Assembly: GCA_964582545.1 (NCBI GenBank)
Contig: CAZOSB010000005.1
Coordinates: forward strand, 1-64,000
Length of the DNA stretch: 64,000 nucleotides
From: JAVVUJ01 sp964582545
Lineage (GTDB): Bacteria; Bacillota; Clostridia; Peptostreptococcales; Anaerovoracaceae
Direction: 5' to 3'
Positions within the stretch are counted from its first letter, which is position 1. Every line of letters begins with the position of its first letter. Made by a program: the position numbers and the translations under genes. Below the pieces are notes generated by a model. That model saw nothing but the letters and a program-made list of their open reading frames with translations, ran no database searches and was not told the origin of the DNA. This document shows, one piece after another, positions 40,876 through 49,845 of this stretch.

Positions 40876-42154
40876 ATGATGCTGTTTCCGTTTTTTTCTT
40901 TCGTTTATCTTCGTGAAGAATCAAGGACGGCTCTGTATTTAAATCAATGGTGCTTTTTGTTATGATACATTTTAATATATCTTCTCTGGACGGTATTTCA
41001 TACATGATATCTGTCATCACATGCTCCAAGATACTTCGTAATCCTCTGGCTCCCGTTTTACGTTCCAGTGCCTTTTCTGCAACCCTATCGATGGCATCTT
41101 CTTCTATTTCAAGCTCTACCCCGTCAATAGAAAACAGCTTTTTGTATTGCTTCAGCAAGGCATTTTTGGGTTCTTTTATAATTCTTATCAATGCCTCCTT
41201 GTTCAGCTCACTCAAGGTTACCATGACAGGAAGCCTTCCCACAAATTCGGGAATCAGACCGTATTTTAATAAATCCTCAGCTTGAAGTTTCTTCAACAAG
41301 TCCGATTGCTCTATCTTTGTATGATCTATCTGAGAATTGAAACCAATGCTTTTCTCTCCAATTCTCCTTTGGATAATCTTATCTAATCCATCAAAAGCAC
41401 CACCACATATGAATAGAACGTTGGTGGTATCAAATTGAATGAAGTCTTGGTGGGGATGTTTCCTTCCTCCTTGTGGAGGTACGTTTGAAACGGTTCCTTC
41501 AATAATCTTTAATAACGCCTGTTGAACCCCTTCTCCGCTGACATCCCTGGTAATGGATGGATTCTCAGATTTTCTGGATATTTTATCAATTTCATCGACG
41601 TAAATAATCCCCTTCTGAGCCTTTTCAATATCGTAATCCGCAGCCTGTATCAGTTTGAGCAAGATATTTTCCACATCTTCTCCCACATAACCCGCTTCTG
41701 TAAGAGTAGTAGCATCAGCAATGGCAAAAGGCACATTTAAAATCTTTGCCAAAGTCTGCGCTAACAGGGTTTTTCCAGACCCTGTAGGACCTACCATTAC
41801 AATATTACTCTTTTGAATTTCCACTTCATCTTTTTTAGCTTTAGAAGCTAAGTTTATCCTTTTATAATGATTGTAAACCGCTACAGCCAGAGCTTTCTTC
41901 GCATCGTTCTGGTCAATTACATATTCGGATAAAATGGCTACTATTTCTTTGGGTTTGGGTAACTTAAATTCACCTTTTACACCATGGTTTTTTTCACTTT
42001 CCTGTAGCTCTTCTCTAATGATTTCTTGACATAAATCAATACATTCATCGCATATATATACGCCCGGTCCAGCTATAAGCCTTCTCACTTGTTCTTGTGG
42101 CTTTGAGCAAAAGGTACATTTCAGTTGTTTTGTGTCCGTATATTTTGTACTCAA
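40874..42154 (-). CDS. clpX: ClpXP unfoldase subunit ClpX
   Basis: ClpX (426 residues) recognises substrates, including ssrA-tagged ones, and feeds them to ClpP. The N-terminal zinc-binding domain has CTFC and CDECIDLC. The AAA+ core shows Walker A GPTGSGKTLLAQ (about 120), the GYVG pore loop, Walker B IIYVDEIDK, GGRKHPHQDF (RKH loop) and an IGF loop within RRIGEKSIGF that contacts ClpP. It lies 14 bp behind clpP in the standard order. Confidence 0.97.
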   Translation of the reverse strand: MSTKYTDTKQLKCTFCSKPQEQVRRLIAGPGVYICDECIDLCQEIIREELQESEKNHGVKGEFKLPKPKEIVAILSEYVIDQNDAKKALAVAVYNHYKRINLASKAKKDEVEIQKSNIVMVGPTGSGKTLLAQTLAKILNVPFAIADATTLTEAGYVGEDVENILLKLIQAADYDIEKAQKGIIYVDEIDKISRKSENPSITRDVSGEGVQQALLKIIEGTVSNVPPQGGRKHPHQDFIQFDTTNVLFICGGAFDGLDKIIQRRIGEKSIGFNSQIDHTKIEQSDLLKKLQAEDLLKYGLIPEFVGRLPVMVTLSELNKEALIRIIKEPKNALLKQYKKLFSIDGVELEIEEDAIDRVAEKALERKTGARGLRSILEHVMTDIMYEIPSREDILKCIITKSTIDLNTEPSLILHEDKRKKKTETAS

Positions 42155-42168
42155 CGTTCCACCCCCTA

Positions 42169-42750
42169 TTATCTTGATTTCATAACCTTATCAATAATAC
42201 CATAGGTTACTGCTTCATCTGCATCCATAAAATTGTCTCTATCTGTGTCTGCCGATATTCTTTCTATATTCTGTCCGGTATTATCACTTAAAATTTTATT
42301 GAGCTTCTCTCTTGTCTTTATGATTCTGTCCGCATGAATTTTTATATCCTCTGCCTGACCGCTAATACCGCCCAAGGGTTGATGAATCATAATCTCGGCA
42401 TTGGGTAATGCAAAGCGCTTGCCCTTTGCTCCTGAAGAAAGTAAGAATGCCCCCATACTAGCCGCCATCCCGATGCATATAGTGGAAACATCGGGCTTAA
42501 TATACTGCATGGTATCATATATGGCCATTCCAGCCGTAATAGAACCACCGGGGCTATTAATATATAAGTTAATATCTTTTTCAGGATCTTCCGATTCTAA
42601 GAACAGCATCTGAGCTACCACAACACTTGCAGAATGTTCATCCACCTGTTCTCCCAAGAATATAATTCTGTCTTTTAACAGCCTGGAATAAATATCATAA
42701 GCGCGCTCTCCTCTACTGGATTGCTCCACTACCATTGGAATTAAAGACAT
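42169..42750 (-). CDS. clpP: ATP-dependent Clp protease proteolytic subunit
   Basis: ClpP (193 residues) forms the tetradecameric Ser protease chamber. The catalytic triad is visible: Ser in IGMAASMGAFLLSSG (about 98), His in MIHQPLGG (about 123) and Asp in the RDNFMDADEA region (about 172). A short N-terminus ends with MVVEQSSRGERAYDIYSRLL. It follows tig by 23 bp. Identification is firm. Confidence 0.97.
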   Translation of the reverse strand: MSLIPMVVEQSSRGERAYDIYSRLLKDRIIFLGEQVDEHSASVVVAQMLFLESEDPEKDINLYINSPGGSITAGMAIYDTMQYIKPDVSTICIGMAASMGAFLLSSGAKGKRFALPNAEIMIHQPLGGISGQAEDIKIHADRIIKTREKLNKILSDNTGQNIERISADTDRDNFMDADEAVTYGIIDKVMKSR

Positions 42751-42773
42751 TAAAAAATCCTCCTAATTATATA

Positions 42774-44057
42774 TTACGCAATAATGGCATTTTCAAACAT
42801 AAATTCTACTGCTCTTCTCATCTTAATATCTTGTTTCAGTGCAGCAAAATTATCTGGACCCATCGCTTCCTTCAGTTTATCGACCTCCATCTTGTATTGA
42901 TCTGCCATACTCTGCAATTCCTGATCTAAGTCTTCTTCCGTAACCTCAAAGTTTTCCTTGTTGGCAACAGCTTCTACAATCATTCTGGTCTTTGTTCTCT
43001 TCAGAGCATCAGGTCTCATCTCTTCCTTTAACTGCTCAGGTTCTTTATTGATGTACCCTAAATACTTGCTTAAGTCCATTCCCTGCATCCTAAGCTGTTG
43101 ATCAAATTCCTGCATCATGTCCAGAACGGTATCCTCTATCATAACTTCTGGAATATCGATTTCATTTGCTTCATAAACCGCTTCTAACACTTTATTTTTG
43201 GTTTCCAATTCATTTCTGGAGGTTGCAGATTTTTCTAACTTTTCTCTCGTATCCTTTCGCAATTCTTCTAAGGTATCAAACTCGCTGACATCTTTAGCAA
43301 ATTCATCGTTTACCTCAGGAAGCTCAGTTTCTTTGATTTCATGTACTTTACATTTAAATATAGCTTCTTGTCCAGCCAATTCCTCTGAATGGTATTGTTC
43401 TGGGAATGTAACCTTTACATCCTTCTCTTCCCCAACATTAGCTCCTATGAGCTGGTCTTCAAACCCCGGGATAAAAGAGCCGGATCCTAACTCCAAGGGT
43501 TGACGCTCTGCAGTGCCCCCCTCAAACTGGTGATCCCCCACAAAGCCGGAGTAATCAATGAGTACTGTGTCTCCGGATTGAGCAGGTCTCTCAACCAAAA
43601 CCATTCTGGAATTTCTCTTTCGAAGTGCCTCTATTTCTTTATCTACATCTTCATCACTTACAGTATGCTCAACTTTTTCGATTTTTACACCCTTATAGTC
43701 CTTTACCTCAAATTCCGGTTGAACGGTCAATTCTAAGGTAACCAAAAGGGGCTGACCGCTTTTTAGTTCGCCGAATTCTGCCTTTGGTCTGTCGATAGGC
43801 TTTAGATCCAGTTCCTTTATCGCTTCCGGATAAGCCATAGAAAACATTTGGTTGACAGCATCTTCATAAAAAACATCTTCTCCATATTTTGACTCGATTA
43901 GTTTTCTGGGGGCTTTCCCCTTTCTGAAACCGTCTACCGCATATTTTTCCTTACTGCCTTGATAAGCTTTGATCACGGCATTGTCAAACTCCTCACCGGT
44001 AAATTCCATAGTAAATTTCACTTCGTTTTTTTCTTTAGATATAAAAGTTGATTTCAT
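42774..44057 (-). CDS. tig: Trigger factor
   Basis: The 427-residue ribosome-associated chaperone and prolyl isomerase meets nascent chains. Its N-terminal ribosome-binding domain has the signature GFRKGKAPRKLIES (about 43-57). The FKBP-type PPIase domain (GDTVLIDYSGFVGDHQFEGG, LGSGSFIPGFEDQL) spans about 155-240, and the helical chaperone arms follow. It is the first gene of the tig-clpP-clpX cluster and has a consensus promoter upstream. Confidence 0.96.
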   Translation of the reverse strand: MKSTFISKEKNEVKFTMEFTGEEFDNAVIKAYQGSKEKYAVDGFRKGKAPRKLIESKYGEDVFYEDAVNQMFSMAYPEAIKELDLKPIDRPKAEFGELKSGQPLLVTLELTVQPEFEVKDYKGVKIEKVEHTVSDEDVDKEIEALRKRNSRMVLVERPAQSGDTVLIDYSGFVGDHQFEGGTAERQPLELGSGSFIPGFEDQLIGANVGEEKDVKVTFPEQYHSEELAGQEAIFKCKVHEIKETELPEVNDEFAKDVSEFDTLEELRKDTREKLEKSATSRNELETKNKVLEAVYEANEIDIPEVMIEDTVLDMMQEFDQQLRMQGMDLSKYLGYINKEPEQLKEEMRPDALKRTKTRMIVEAVANKENFEVTEEDLDQELQSMADQYKMEVDKLKEAMGPDNFAALKQDIKMRRAVEFMFENAIIA

Positions 44058-44135
44058 GATCTATTTCCTCCTATTTAATATGATTCTATGTCATATTCAT
44101 TGTAAATTCATAGCATTAAAGATAATGCGCAAATA

Positions 44136-44164
44136 ATTATACCTTTTAATAATGTACTTGTAAA
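44136..44164 (-). promoter_or_regulatory. SigA promoter of the tig-clpP-clpX operon
   Basis: On the minus strand TTTACA (complement of 44159-44164) and TATAAT (complement of 44136-44141) are exactly 17 bases apart, about 80 bp upstream of tig. No CtsR or HrcA (CIRCE) operator was seen around it. Confidence 0.75.
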
Positions 44165-44210
44165 GAATAATTCCTAATGACACTTAAAATAATTCACAAA
44201 AATATTATAA

Positions 44211-44239
44211 TTGTAATAAAGTAAATAATGTGATACTAT
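44211..44239 (+). promoter_or_regulatory. SigA promoter of the CYTH gene
   Basis: TTGTAA (44211-44216) and TACTAT (44234-44239) are separated by 17 bases, about 75 bp upstream of the CYTH gene and divergent from the tig promoter. Confidence 0.6.
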
Positions 44240-44313
44240 ATTCCTACGTTAATGAGCAGTATTGCATATCTTAATAGATTTTATAAACGCTTAGAAAAAC
44301 ATGGAGACTATTA

Positions 44314-44955
44314 ATGGAAATAGAAATGAAATATAAGATTCCCAGTAAAGATGTGACTGAAGCAATTTGGAATGATGCTGACATTATTAGAATGGAAGAG
44401 AACAATTCAAGAGAAAAAGTATTCATGAAAGCTTCATATTTCGATACAGACGATTATTTGTTGTCAAAAAATGATTTTGCTTTTCGAATTCGAATGGAAG
44501 GCAATCGCATCGTAGCTTCCTTAAAGTTAAAGGGTGAAAGCTCAGGGGGTCTTCATACCAGGGAGGAAATTAACGTTCCTGTGGATGATGAAGGTTGCTT
44601 TATCCGACCTAATCCGGCTATATTCAGAGAAAGCGTTCCCGGTCGCGAACTGATGAAAATTGTGGGCGAACGACCTTTGCACAGCCTCTTAGAAACAAAG
44701 TTTTTAAGGAGCAAGCTTCGAATCGATACCGGCACAACCTTATGCGAACTAGCCATAGATGTAGGAGAAATCATTACGGATTTTGGCAACTTACCCATAT
44801 GTGAAATGGAGTTAGAGCTCTTTTCCGGAGATCAGGACGAGATGAAGAGATTGGGTGACACCATCGCCGAAAAGTATCAACTCATCCCTGAAGATAGAAG
44901 TAAATATGCTCGAGGACTAAAAATTCTTGAAGATCATAAATATTTAGACGTCTAA
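44314..44955 (+). CDS. CYTH-domain protein (triphosphate tunnel family)
   Basis: The 213-residue protein begins MEIEMKYKIP, the ExExK signature of CYTH/triphosphate-tunnel enzymes that hydrolyse tripolyphosphate, thiamine triphosphate or similar substrates with a divalent metal. Further charged strands ASYFDTDDYLL, FAFRIRMEGN, ASLKLKGES and CELAIDVGEI line the predicted tunnel. No CHAD domain follows. Its stop is embedded in a tandem palindrome shared with the convergent PTS-like gene. Confidence 0.9.
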   Translation: MEIEMKYKIPSKDVTEAIWNDADIIRMEENNSREKVFMKASYFDTDDYLLSKNDFAFRIRMEGNRIVASLKLKGESSGGLHTREEINVPVDDEGCFIRPNPAIFRESVPGRELMKIVGERPLHSLLETKFLRSKLRIDTGTTLCELAIDVGEIITDFGNLPICEMELELFSGDQDEMKRLGDTIAEKYQLIPEDRSKYARGLKILEDHKYLDV

Positions 44956-44968
44956 TTTAGACGTCTAA
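44943..44968. repeat. Tandem palindrome holding both convergent stop codons
   Basis: The 13-base unit TTTAGACGTCTAA, itself containing the palindrome TTAGACGTCTAA, occurs twice in direct tandem. The first copy encodes the LDV-stop end of the CYTH gene, and the second encodes the LDV-stop end of the opposing PTS-like gene. The symmetry allows hairpins on both transcripts. Confidence 0.75.
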
Positions 44969-45997
44969 TTTATAATCCCCTAATTTTATTAAATTAAATT
45001 TCTTTAAAACAAAATCTATTGCTAAAGCCAAAATTGCTGGTAATATAAAGTGAAGTAACAATACGGATAATAGTACCTCCGCGCTAAATCCCATAGATGT
45101 AAAGGTTCCTATTTGACCTACTAGACCCGATGTGCCCATGCCTGCTCCTGCGGCAATATTGGTCATCTTAAATACCATGGTTGCCAGAGGACCTGTGATG
45201 GCTGCCGCCATTGTAGGAGGAACGAGAATCCAAGGATTTTTAATGATGTTGGGAACCTGAAGCATGGAGGTTCCGATGCCCTGAGCAAAGAACCCACCAA
45301 TTCCATTTTCTCTATAACTGATTACTGCAAATCCTATCATTTGGGCGCAGCATCCCGCTGTGGCAGCACCTGCTGCAAGTCCTCCCAAGTCTAACATGAT
45401 ACAGAGAGCCGCACTGGATATGGGGGCCGTCAATACAAGTCCCACCACCACTGAAACGGCAATTCCCATAAAGAATGGTTGTAATTCTGTTGCATTCATA
45501 ATTAAGTCTCTTAGCGCCTTCATTAATGCGGATACCCCAGGACCCACTAATTTAGCTACTAAGCCCCCCACTAAAATGGTAGTTGCCGGCGTAAGAAGAA
45601 TGTCCAACTTGGTTTCCTTTGAAATGGCCTTTCCAAATTCTGCTCCTACAGCTGCTGCCAAGAATGCGCCTGCAGGTCCACCTAAAAGCGCTCCCAAACT
45701 TCCAGTTGCGATGCTGCCAAATAGAACTAGGGGAGGCGCCTTTAAGCCAAAAGCCACCGCTGCACCTATAGCAGGACCCATCATCCCCATGGCCGCAGAC
45801 CCCGCTTCTATAAAGAACATAGAAAATTGATTTTCGCCTATTAGATTGGCGGATTGCTCTCCGATGGTTTTAATAATCAATCCGATAAGCAGTGAAGAAA
45901 AGAGTCCTAATGCCATTGCAGTTAAAGCTTCCTGAAAGTAACGCTTCGCAGTAAATTCAATGTCTTTCTTCTTTAAAAAATGAAATAATTTTCTCAT
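44957..45997 (-). CDS. PTS EIIC-like membrane transporter (PTS_EIIC_2 family)
   Basis: The 346-residue integral membrane protein has about 9-10 hydrophobic helices rich in Gly/Ala, with blocks FFIEAGSAAMGMMGPAIGAA, LGALLGGPAGAFLAAAVGAE and MVFKMTNIAAGAGMGTSGLVG (landmarks). This is the EIIC-2-like family of membrane proteins found without EIIA/EIIB partners in many Firmicutes; transported substrate unknown. The ATG at 45997 has GAGGG 7 bases upstream. No PTS phosphoryl-transfer domains adjoin it, so a classical PTS role is doubtful. Confidence 0.82.
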   Translation of the reverse strand: MRKLFHFLKKKDIEFTAKRYFQEALTAMALGLFSSLLIGLIIKTIGEQSANLIGENQFSMFFIEAGSAAMGMMGPAIGAAVAFGLKAPPLVLFGSIATGSLGALLGGPAGAFLAAAVGAEFGKAISKETKLDILLTPATTILVGGLVAKLVGPGVSALMKALRDLIMNATELQPFFMGIAVSVVVGLVLTAPISSAALCIMLDLGGLAAGAATAGCCAQMIGFAVISYRENGIGGFFAQGIGTSMLQVPNIIKNPWILVPPTMAAAITGPLATMVFKMTNIAAGAGMGTSGLVGQIGTFTSMGFSAEVLLSVLLLHFILPAILALAIDFVLKKFNLIKLGDYKLDV

Positions 45998-46228
45998 ACC
46001 TTTTCCCTCTTCCACTAATATCTTTTTATTGCAACGAATAAATTGTATATATTGTTCAAAAAGTTTTGTCTATTCTACCAGAAATAAAAAGCAATATCAA
46101 GAGAAGAAATAGGATTATTCCATAAAAAAATTGCAAAGTTTTTAGACAATTCTTAGATTCCATCTAAGGACAAAATTGAATGCTTAAGCCTATGGGTTTT
46201 TCTGATTGAATTGATTTAGGCTCTAAAA

Positions 46229-46257
46229 ACAAAATCAGCCTATTTGGCTGATTTTGT
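46229..46257 (-). terminator. Terminator of the aminotransferase gene
   Basis: ACAAAATCAGCC pairs exactly with GGCTGATTTTGT around TATTT. On the minus strand the stem is followed by TTTT. It lies about 80 bp past the aminotransferase stop. Nothing else is recognised in the 337-bp gap 45998-46334. Confidence 0.75.
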
Positions 46258-46334
46258 GGAGATAGTAATTATGTATATATTACTACATTACATAAATATA
46301 TAATTTAAGTATAAAATTTGTTTAAAGCTGTTAT

Positions 46335-47687
46335 TTATTTCATGCAAGTTTGAAGTGCTTTTTCATAAATTTCTAATCCACATTCAAGCTGTGCATCTGT
46401 TACGCAAAGTGGGCAAAGGAATCTGATTACGTTTCCAAATGTGCCGGCACTTTCCAAAAGCAAACCATGTTTTACAGCTTCATTAACAATGTCTGTAACA
46501 ATCTTTGCATTAGGAGTCTTAGACTTCTTGTCTGTGACGAATTCAACACCCATCATAGCGCCTGTTCCTCTGACATCCCCTACAACTTCATATTTATCCT
46601 TCCACTCATTGAACTTAGCCATGCACTTTTCGGCGATTTTTAGTGCTTTTCCGGGATAATCTTCTTTTTCCATCACATCGATTACCTGTAATGCTGATGC
46701 ACAAGCTACTGGGTTACCACAATAAGTTCCACCGATGGTACCTGGGGTTACTTTATCCATGATTTCGGCACTTGCAGTAACCGCAGAAAGAGGTAATCCA
46801 CCAGCAATAGATTTAGCGCAAGTCATGATATCAGGAGCACAACCTGCTTCTTTGTAATACTCAGAAGCAAACATTCTTCCAGATCTTGCAAAACCAGTTT
46901 GAACTTCGTCGCAAATCATCAAGATTCCATGCTTATCACAAATGGCTCTCACTGCTTTAACCCATTCAATCGGAGCAGGTACAAAGCCACCTTCACCCTG
47001 AACGGGCTCAAATACAATAGCAGCTACATACTGAGCAGGAGATGCTTGCTCAAAAACTTCTTCTAACTTGGCTATATAGAAGTCAATTGCTTCAGCATCA
47101 CTCATACCTTCAGGTTTTCTATATAAGTTTGGAAAGTCAGCTCTGTATATGCCATCAGGGAATGGTCCCATACCTACGGCATAAGCTTTTTTAGCAGTCA
47201 TGGCCATAGTCAGCATAGTTCTTCCGTGGAACGCACCTGAAAATACGATGATATTAGGTCTTCCAGTATAACTCTTTGCAATTTTAACTGCATTTTCATC
47301 AGCCTCTGCACCACTATTTACCAGCATGGTCTTCTTTTTATCTCCGTTAACAGGAACGATGCTGTTTAATTTTTCAGCTAACTCTATGTATCTCTCATGG
47401 GTGGTGATATTCATCATTGCATGGAAGTATTTTCCCATTTGAGTAGTTGCCGCTTCAATCAGTTGTGGATTAGAGTAACCGATATTTAATACACCTACGC
47501 CTCCGACCCAGTCCAGAAAAATATTTCCGTCCACGTCTTCAAACATTGCACCTTCTCCCTTTGCAATAACGCAAGGGTAAATACATCTGATGGCCCCTGG
47601 CATAGCCTCTGCTCTTCTGTCAATGATAGCCTGTGCCTTTGGCCCGGGCAATGGGGTTGTAACTTTAGGTAATGCTTCTCTTAACAT
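46335..47687 (-). CDS. gabT: Class III aminotransferase, 4-aminobutyrate aminotransferase-like
   Basis: The 450-residue PLP enzyme resembles GABA/omega-amino acid:2-oxoglutarate aminotransferases: FLDWVGGVGVLNIGYSNP, NSGAEADENAVKIAKSYTGR, FSGAFHGRTMLTM, CDEVQTGFARSGRMFA and TCAKSIAGGLPLSAV with the PLP lysine near residue 285. It is longer than the argD product and lies 30 bp behind a sigma-54 activator, outside any arginine context. Likely substrates are GABA, beta-alanine or 5-aminovalerate; the sequence does not decide. Its own terminator follows. Confidence 0.82.
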   Translation of the reverse strand: MLREALPKVTTPLPGPKAQAIIDRRAEAMPGAIRCIYPCVIAKGEGAMFEDVDGNIFLDWVGGVGVLNIGYSNPQLIEAATTQMGKYFHAMMNITTHERYIELAEKLNSIVPVNGDKKKTMLVNSGAEADENAVKIAKSYTGRPNIIVFSGAFHGRTMLTMAMTAKKAYAVGMGPFPDGIYRADFPNLYRKPEGMSDAEAIDFYIAKLEEVFEQASPAQYVAAIVFEPVQGEGGFVPAPIEWVKAVRAICDKHGILMICDEVQTGFARSGRMFASEYYKEAGCAPDIMTCAKSIAGGLPLSAVTASAEIMDKVTPGTIGGTYCGNPVACASALQVIDVMEKEDYPGKALKIAEKCMAKFNEWKDKYEVVGDVRGTGAMMGVEFVTDKKSKTPNAKIVTDIVNEAVKHGLLLESAGTFGNVIRFLCPLCVTDAQLECGLEIYEKALQTCMK

Positions 47688-47717
47688 TTTTTCCCTCCTC
47701 TTGTCGGTAAATACAAA

Positions 47718-49508
47718 TTATATTTCCAGCTCGGAAAGCTTGCGGTAGAGCGTGGCACGGCTTAGTCCCAGCTCTTTGGCAATCTGATCCTTTGCATTGC
47801 TGCTGTTGCCATATTCTTTTAACTTCCCCATGATAATTTCCTTCTCAAAGGATTTCACTTGATCCGCCAGAGGCAGATTGCTATAGGAAACTCTATAGGG
47901 TGTTTCATTGTTGTTTAAAATACGGAAAGGTACCGCATCGATGCCAATGGTATCTCCGTAAGCCATGTTGGTACCGTATTCTATGGCATTTTCCAACTCA
48001 CGAACATTGCCTGGCCAATTATAGTTCAGATATAGATTCTCCACTTCTTCCGTAAATCCAGTAATCCGCTTGTTCATAAATCGATTATATTTCTGAAGAA
48101 AATGATACATGAGGATTTTGATATCTGATTTTCTTTCCCGCATAGGGGGTATGGAAATGGGAATGACACTGAGCCTATAATACAAATCCTCTCGAAACTT
48201 TCCATTTTTAATCATTTCCTCAAGATTTTTATTGGTGGCTGCCACAACCCGCACATCCACGATGATGGTTTTATTTCCCCCCACCCGCTCAAACCTCATG
48301 TTCTGTAATACATGAAGGATTTTCACCTGTAAGTGTAAAGGCATATCACCGATTTCATCTAAAAAGATCGTTCCTCCGTTGGCTGTTTCAAACTTGCCGA
48401 TCTTCCCCTTTTCAGCAGCTCCCGTAAATGCTCCTTTTTCATATCCAAAGAGCTCACTTTCTAAAAGATTCTCAGGTATTGCACCGCAGTTTACGGTGAC
48501 AAAAGGACCCTTGGCCTTAGAGCTGGCATAGTGAATAGCTTTTGCAAACATTTCTTTGCCCGTTCCGCTTTCCCCTGTAATCAACACCGTAGAATTACCA
48601 CGAGAAGTAAGTATGGACAAGTTTTTTGCCTTTTGGAGCGCTCCACTTTCTCCAAAAATATCGTCAAAGGTGTTCTTAAGGGCCCTGTTATTAATGTTAT
48701 ACACCAATTTTTGAGCCTCTTCAATATCTCTGAAAGAAATTACAACACCAGCAACCGCATCCTCCTTAAAGTAAGGTTTTGCAGTTACAATGAAATGAAA
48801 ACTTCCTCTATCATTGCGGAATAGTTCCTCATTTTCTGTATAACCCACACCGGAGCGAATGACCTCCAATGCCGGACTACCTCCCATGAACTGACTGATA
48901 TGCTTACCAATCATATCATTTTTTGTAGTGGAGAACAGCGATTCCGCGATACTGTTACATTGTTTTATGTATCCTTTATTATCGATAGCAAAAATACCTT
49001 CATGGGTGGACTCCAACACAGTTGTCATTTCATTCATACTGATAGCTGTATTGTTTAACGCTTCCCTTTGTATGGCCTTGGCAGCTAAAAGGTCTGCCAT
49101 CTTTTCCACAAAACTAACCATGCTTCGATTTTTATCCAACAAAATCTCTTTTTGTTGCTCTGTCAAAGCGATGAGACCTATAATCCCGATTATTTCTTTG
49201 TCTGTCTTTATAGGTGTACAAATCTCTGCCAACTCGCTTTTATTGTTTGCAAGAGACGTGCCATAAAACTTATAATTGGGTGCATCCGCTATATATTCTG
49301 TCATTCCGCTGCGCAAAACCCTTGCATAGAGGAAGTTTCCGTCAACTTCTCCCGCCTCCTCTTTTTTCCCTACGGAATCGAAATAAACCGTTGTCCCGCC
49401 TATCACTGTAAGCTCATAATCTACAATTTCCACTTCTACACCGATGGCAATGCCTATAGCTTCCGCCACCTGCTGTACACTGGAAGCAATATCCTTCAGT
49501 AAAGACAT
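47718..49508 (-). CDS. Sigma-54-dependent activator (PAS-AAA+-Fis)
   Basis: The 596-residue enhancer-binding protein has an N-terminal GAF-like sensory region (about 1-140) and a PAS domain (about 150-260). The AAA+ domain has Walker A GESGTGKEMFAKAIH, the sigma-54-contacting ESELFGYEKGAFTGA loop and Walker B GGTIFLDEIGDM. A Fis-type helix-turn-helix ends the protein (IAKELGLSRATLYRKLSEL). It probably senses a metabolite and activates RpoN-dependent promoters. No -24/-12 site was found next to the downstream aminotransferase, with which it is likely cotranscribed. Confidence 0.93.
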   Translation of the reverse strand: MSLLKDIASSVQQVAEAIGIAIGVEVEIVDYELTVIGGTTVYFDSVGKKEEAGEVDGNFLYARVLRSGMTEYIADAPNYKFYGTSLANNKSELAEICTPIKTDKEIIGIIGLIALTEQQKEILLDKNRSMVSFVEKMADLLAAKAIQREALNNTAISMNEMTTVLESTHEGIFAIDNKGYIKQCNSIAESLFSTTKNDMIGKHISQFMGGSPALEVIRSGVGYTENEELFRNDRGSFHFIVTAKPYFKEDAVAGVVISFRDIEEAQKLVYNINNRALKNTFDDIFGESGALQKAKNLSILTSRGNSTVLITGESGTGKEMFAKAIHYASSKAKGPFVTVNCGAIPENLLESELFGYEKGAFTGAAEKGKIGKFETANGGTIFLDEIGDMPLHLQVKILHVLQNMRFERVGGNKTIIVDVRVVAATNKNLEEMIKNGKFREDLYYRLSVIPISIPPMRERKSDIKILMYHFLQKYNRFMNKRITGFTEEVENLYLNYNWPGNVRELENAIEYGTNMAYGDTIGIDAVPFRILNNNETPYRVSYSNLPLADQVKSFEKEIIMGKLKEYGNSSNAKDQIAKELGLSRATLYRKLSELEI

Positions 49509-49776
49509 CTTGTCCCCCCCAAACTTATATTTCAGAAATTTTTTTCTATCTAAAGAGAGTGTAACAATGCATCAATAAATAAATTTCTTATTTATTATTC
49601 TATTGAACATTATAACATAAATTTTCAAATTAAAAAACACAATTGAGACAAAATTCTTATTTTTAATAATTAGGGGTTACTAAATCAAAGATATTTAAAT
49701 TGTTAAAAAACCTTTAAAAAACTCGTAACGATTTTTGAAATTTTAAATGGTTACAGAATACTTGAATTTTATGAAA

Positions 49777-49815
49777 AAAAAAAGCTTTTTACTCGATTGG
49801 TAAAAAGCTTTTTTT
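49777..49815. terminator. Bidirectional terminator behind the beta-CASP nuclease
   Basis: AAAAAGCTTTTTAC and GTAAAAAGCTTTTT are exact complements around TCGATTG, flanked by A- and T-runs. It ends the minus-strand nuclease gene. The remaining part of the 337-bp gap 49509-49845 is AT-rich and holds the activator's leader only. Confidence 0.85.
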
Positions 49816-49845
49816 CTTATGTTTAAACCATCAAAATAAGATGGT

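Noticed and set aside
46016..46228. Possible small gene between the PTS-like and aminotransferase genes
   Set aside because: No open frame with a ribosome binding site or protein-like composition.
47688..47717. Possible sigma-54 promoter before the aminotransferase
   Set aside because: The 30-bp gap contains no GG-N10-GC pattern of a -24/-12 promoter.
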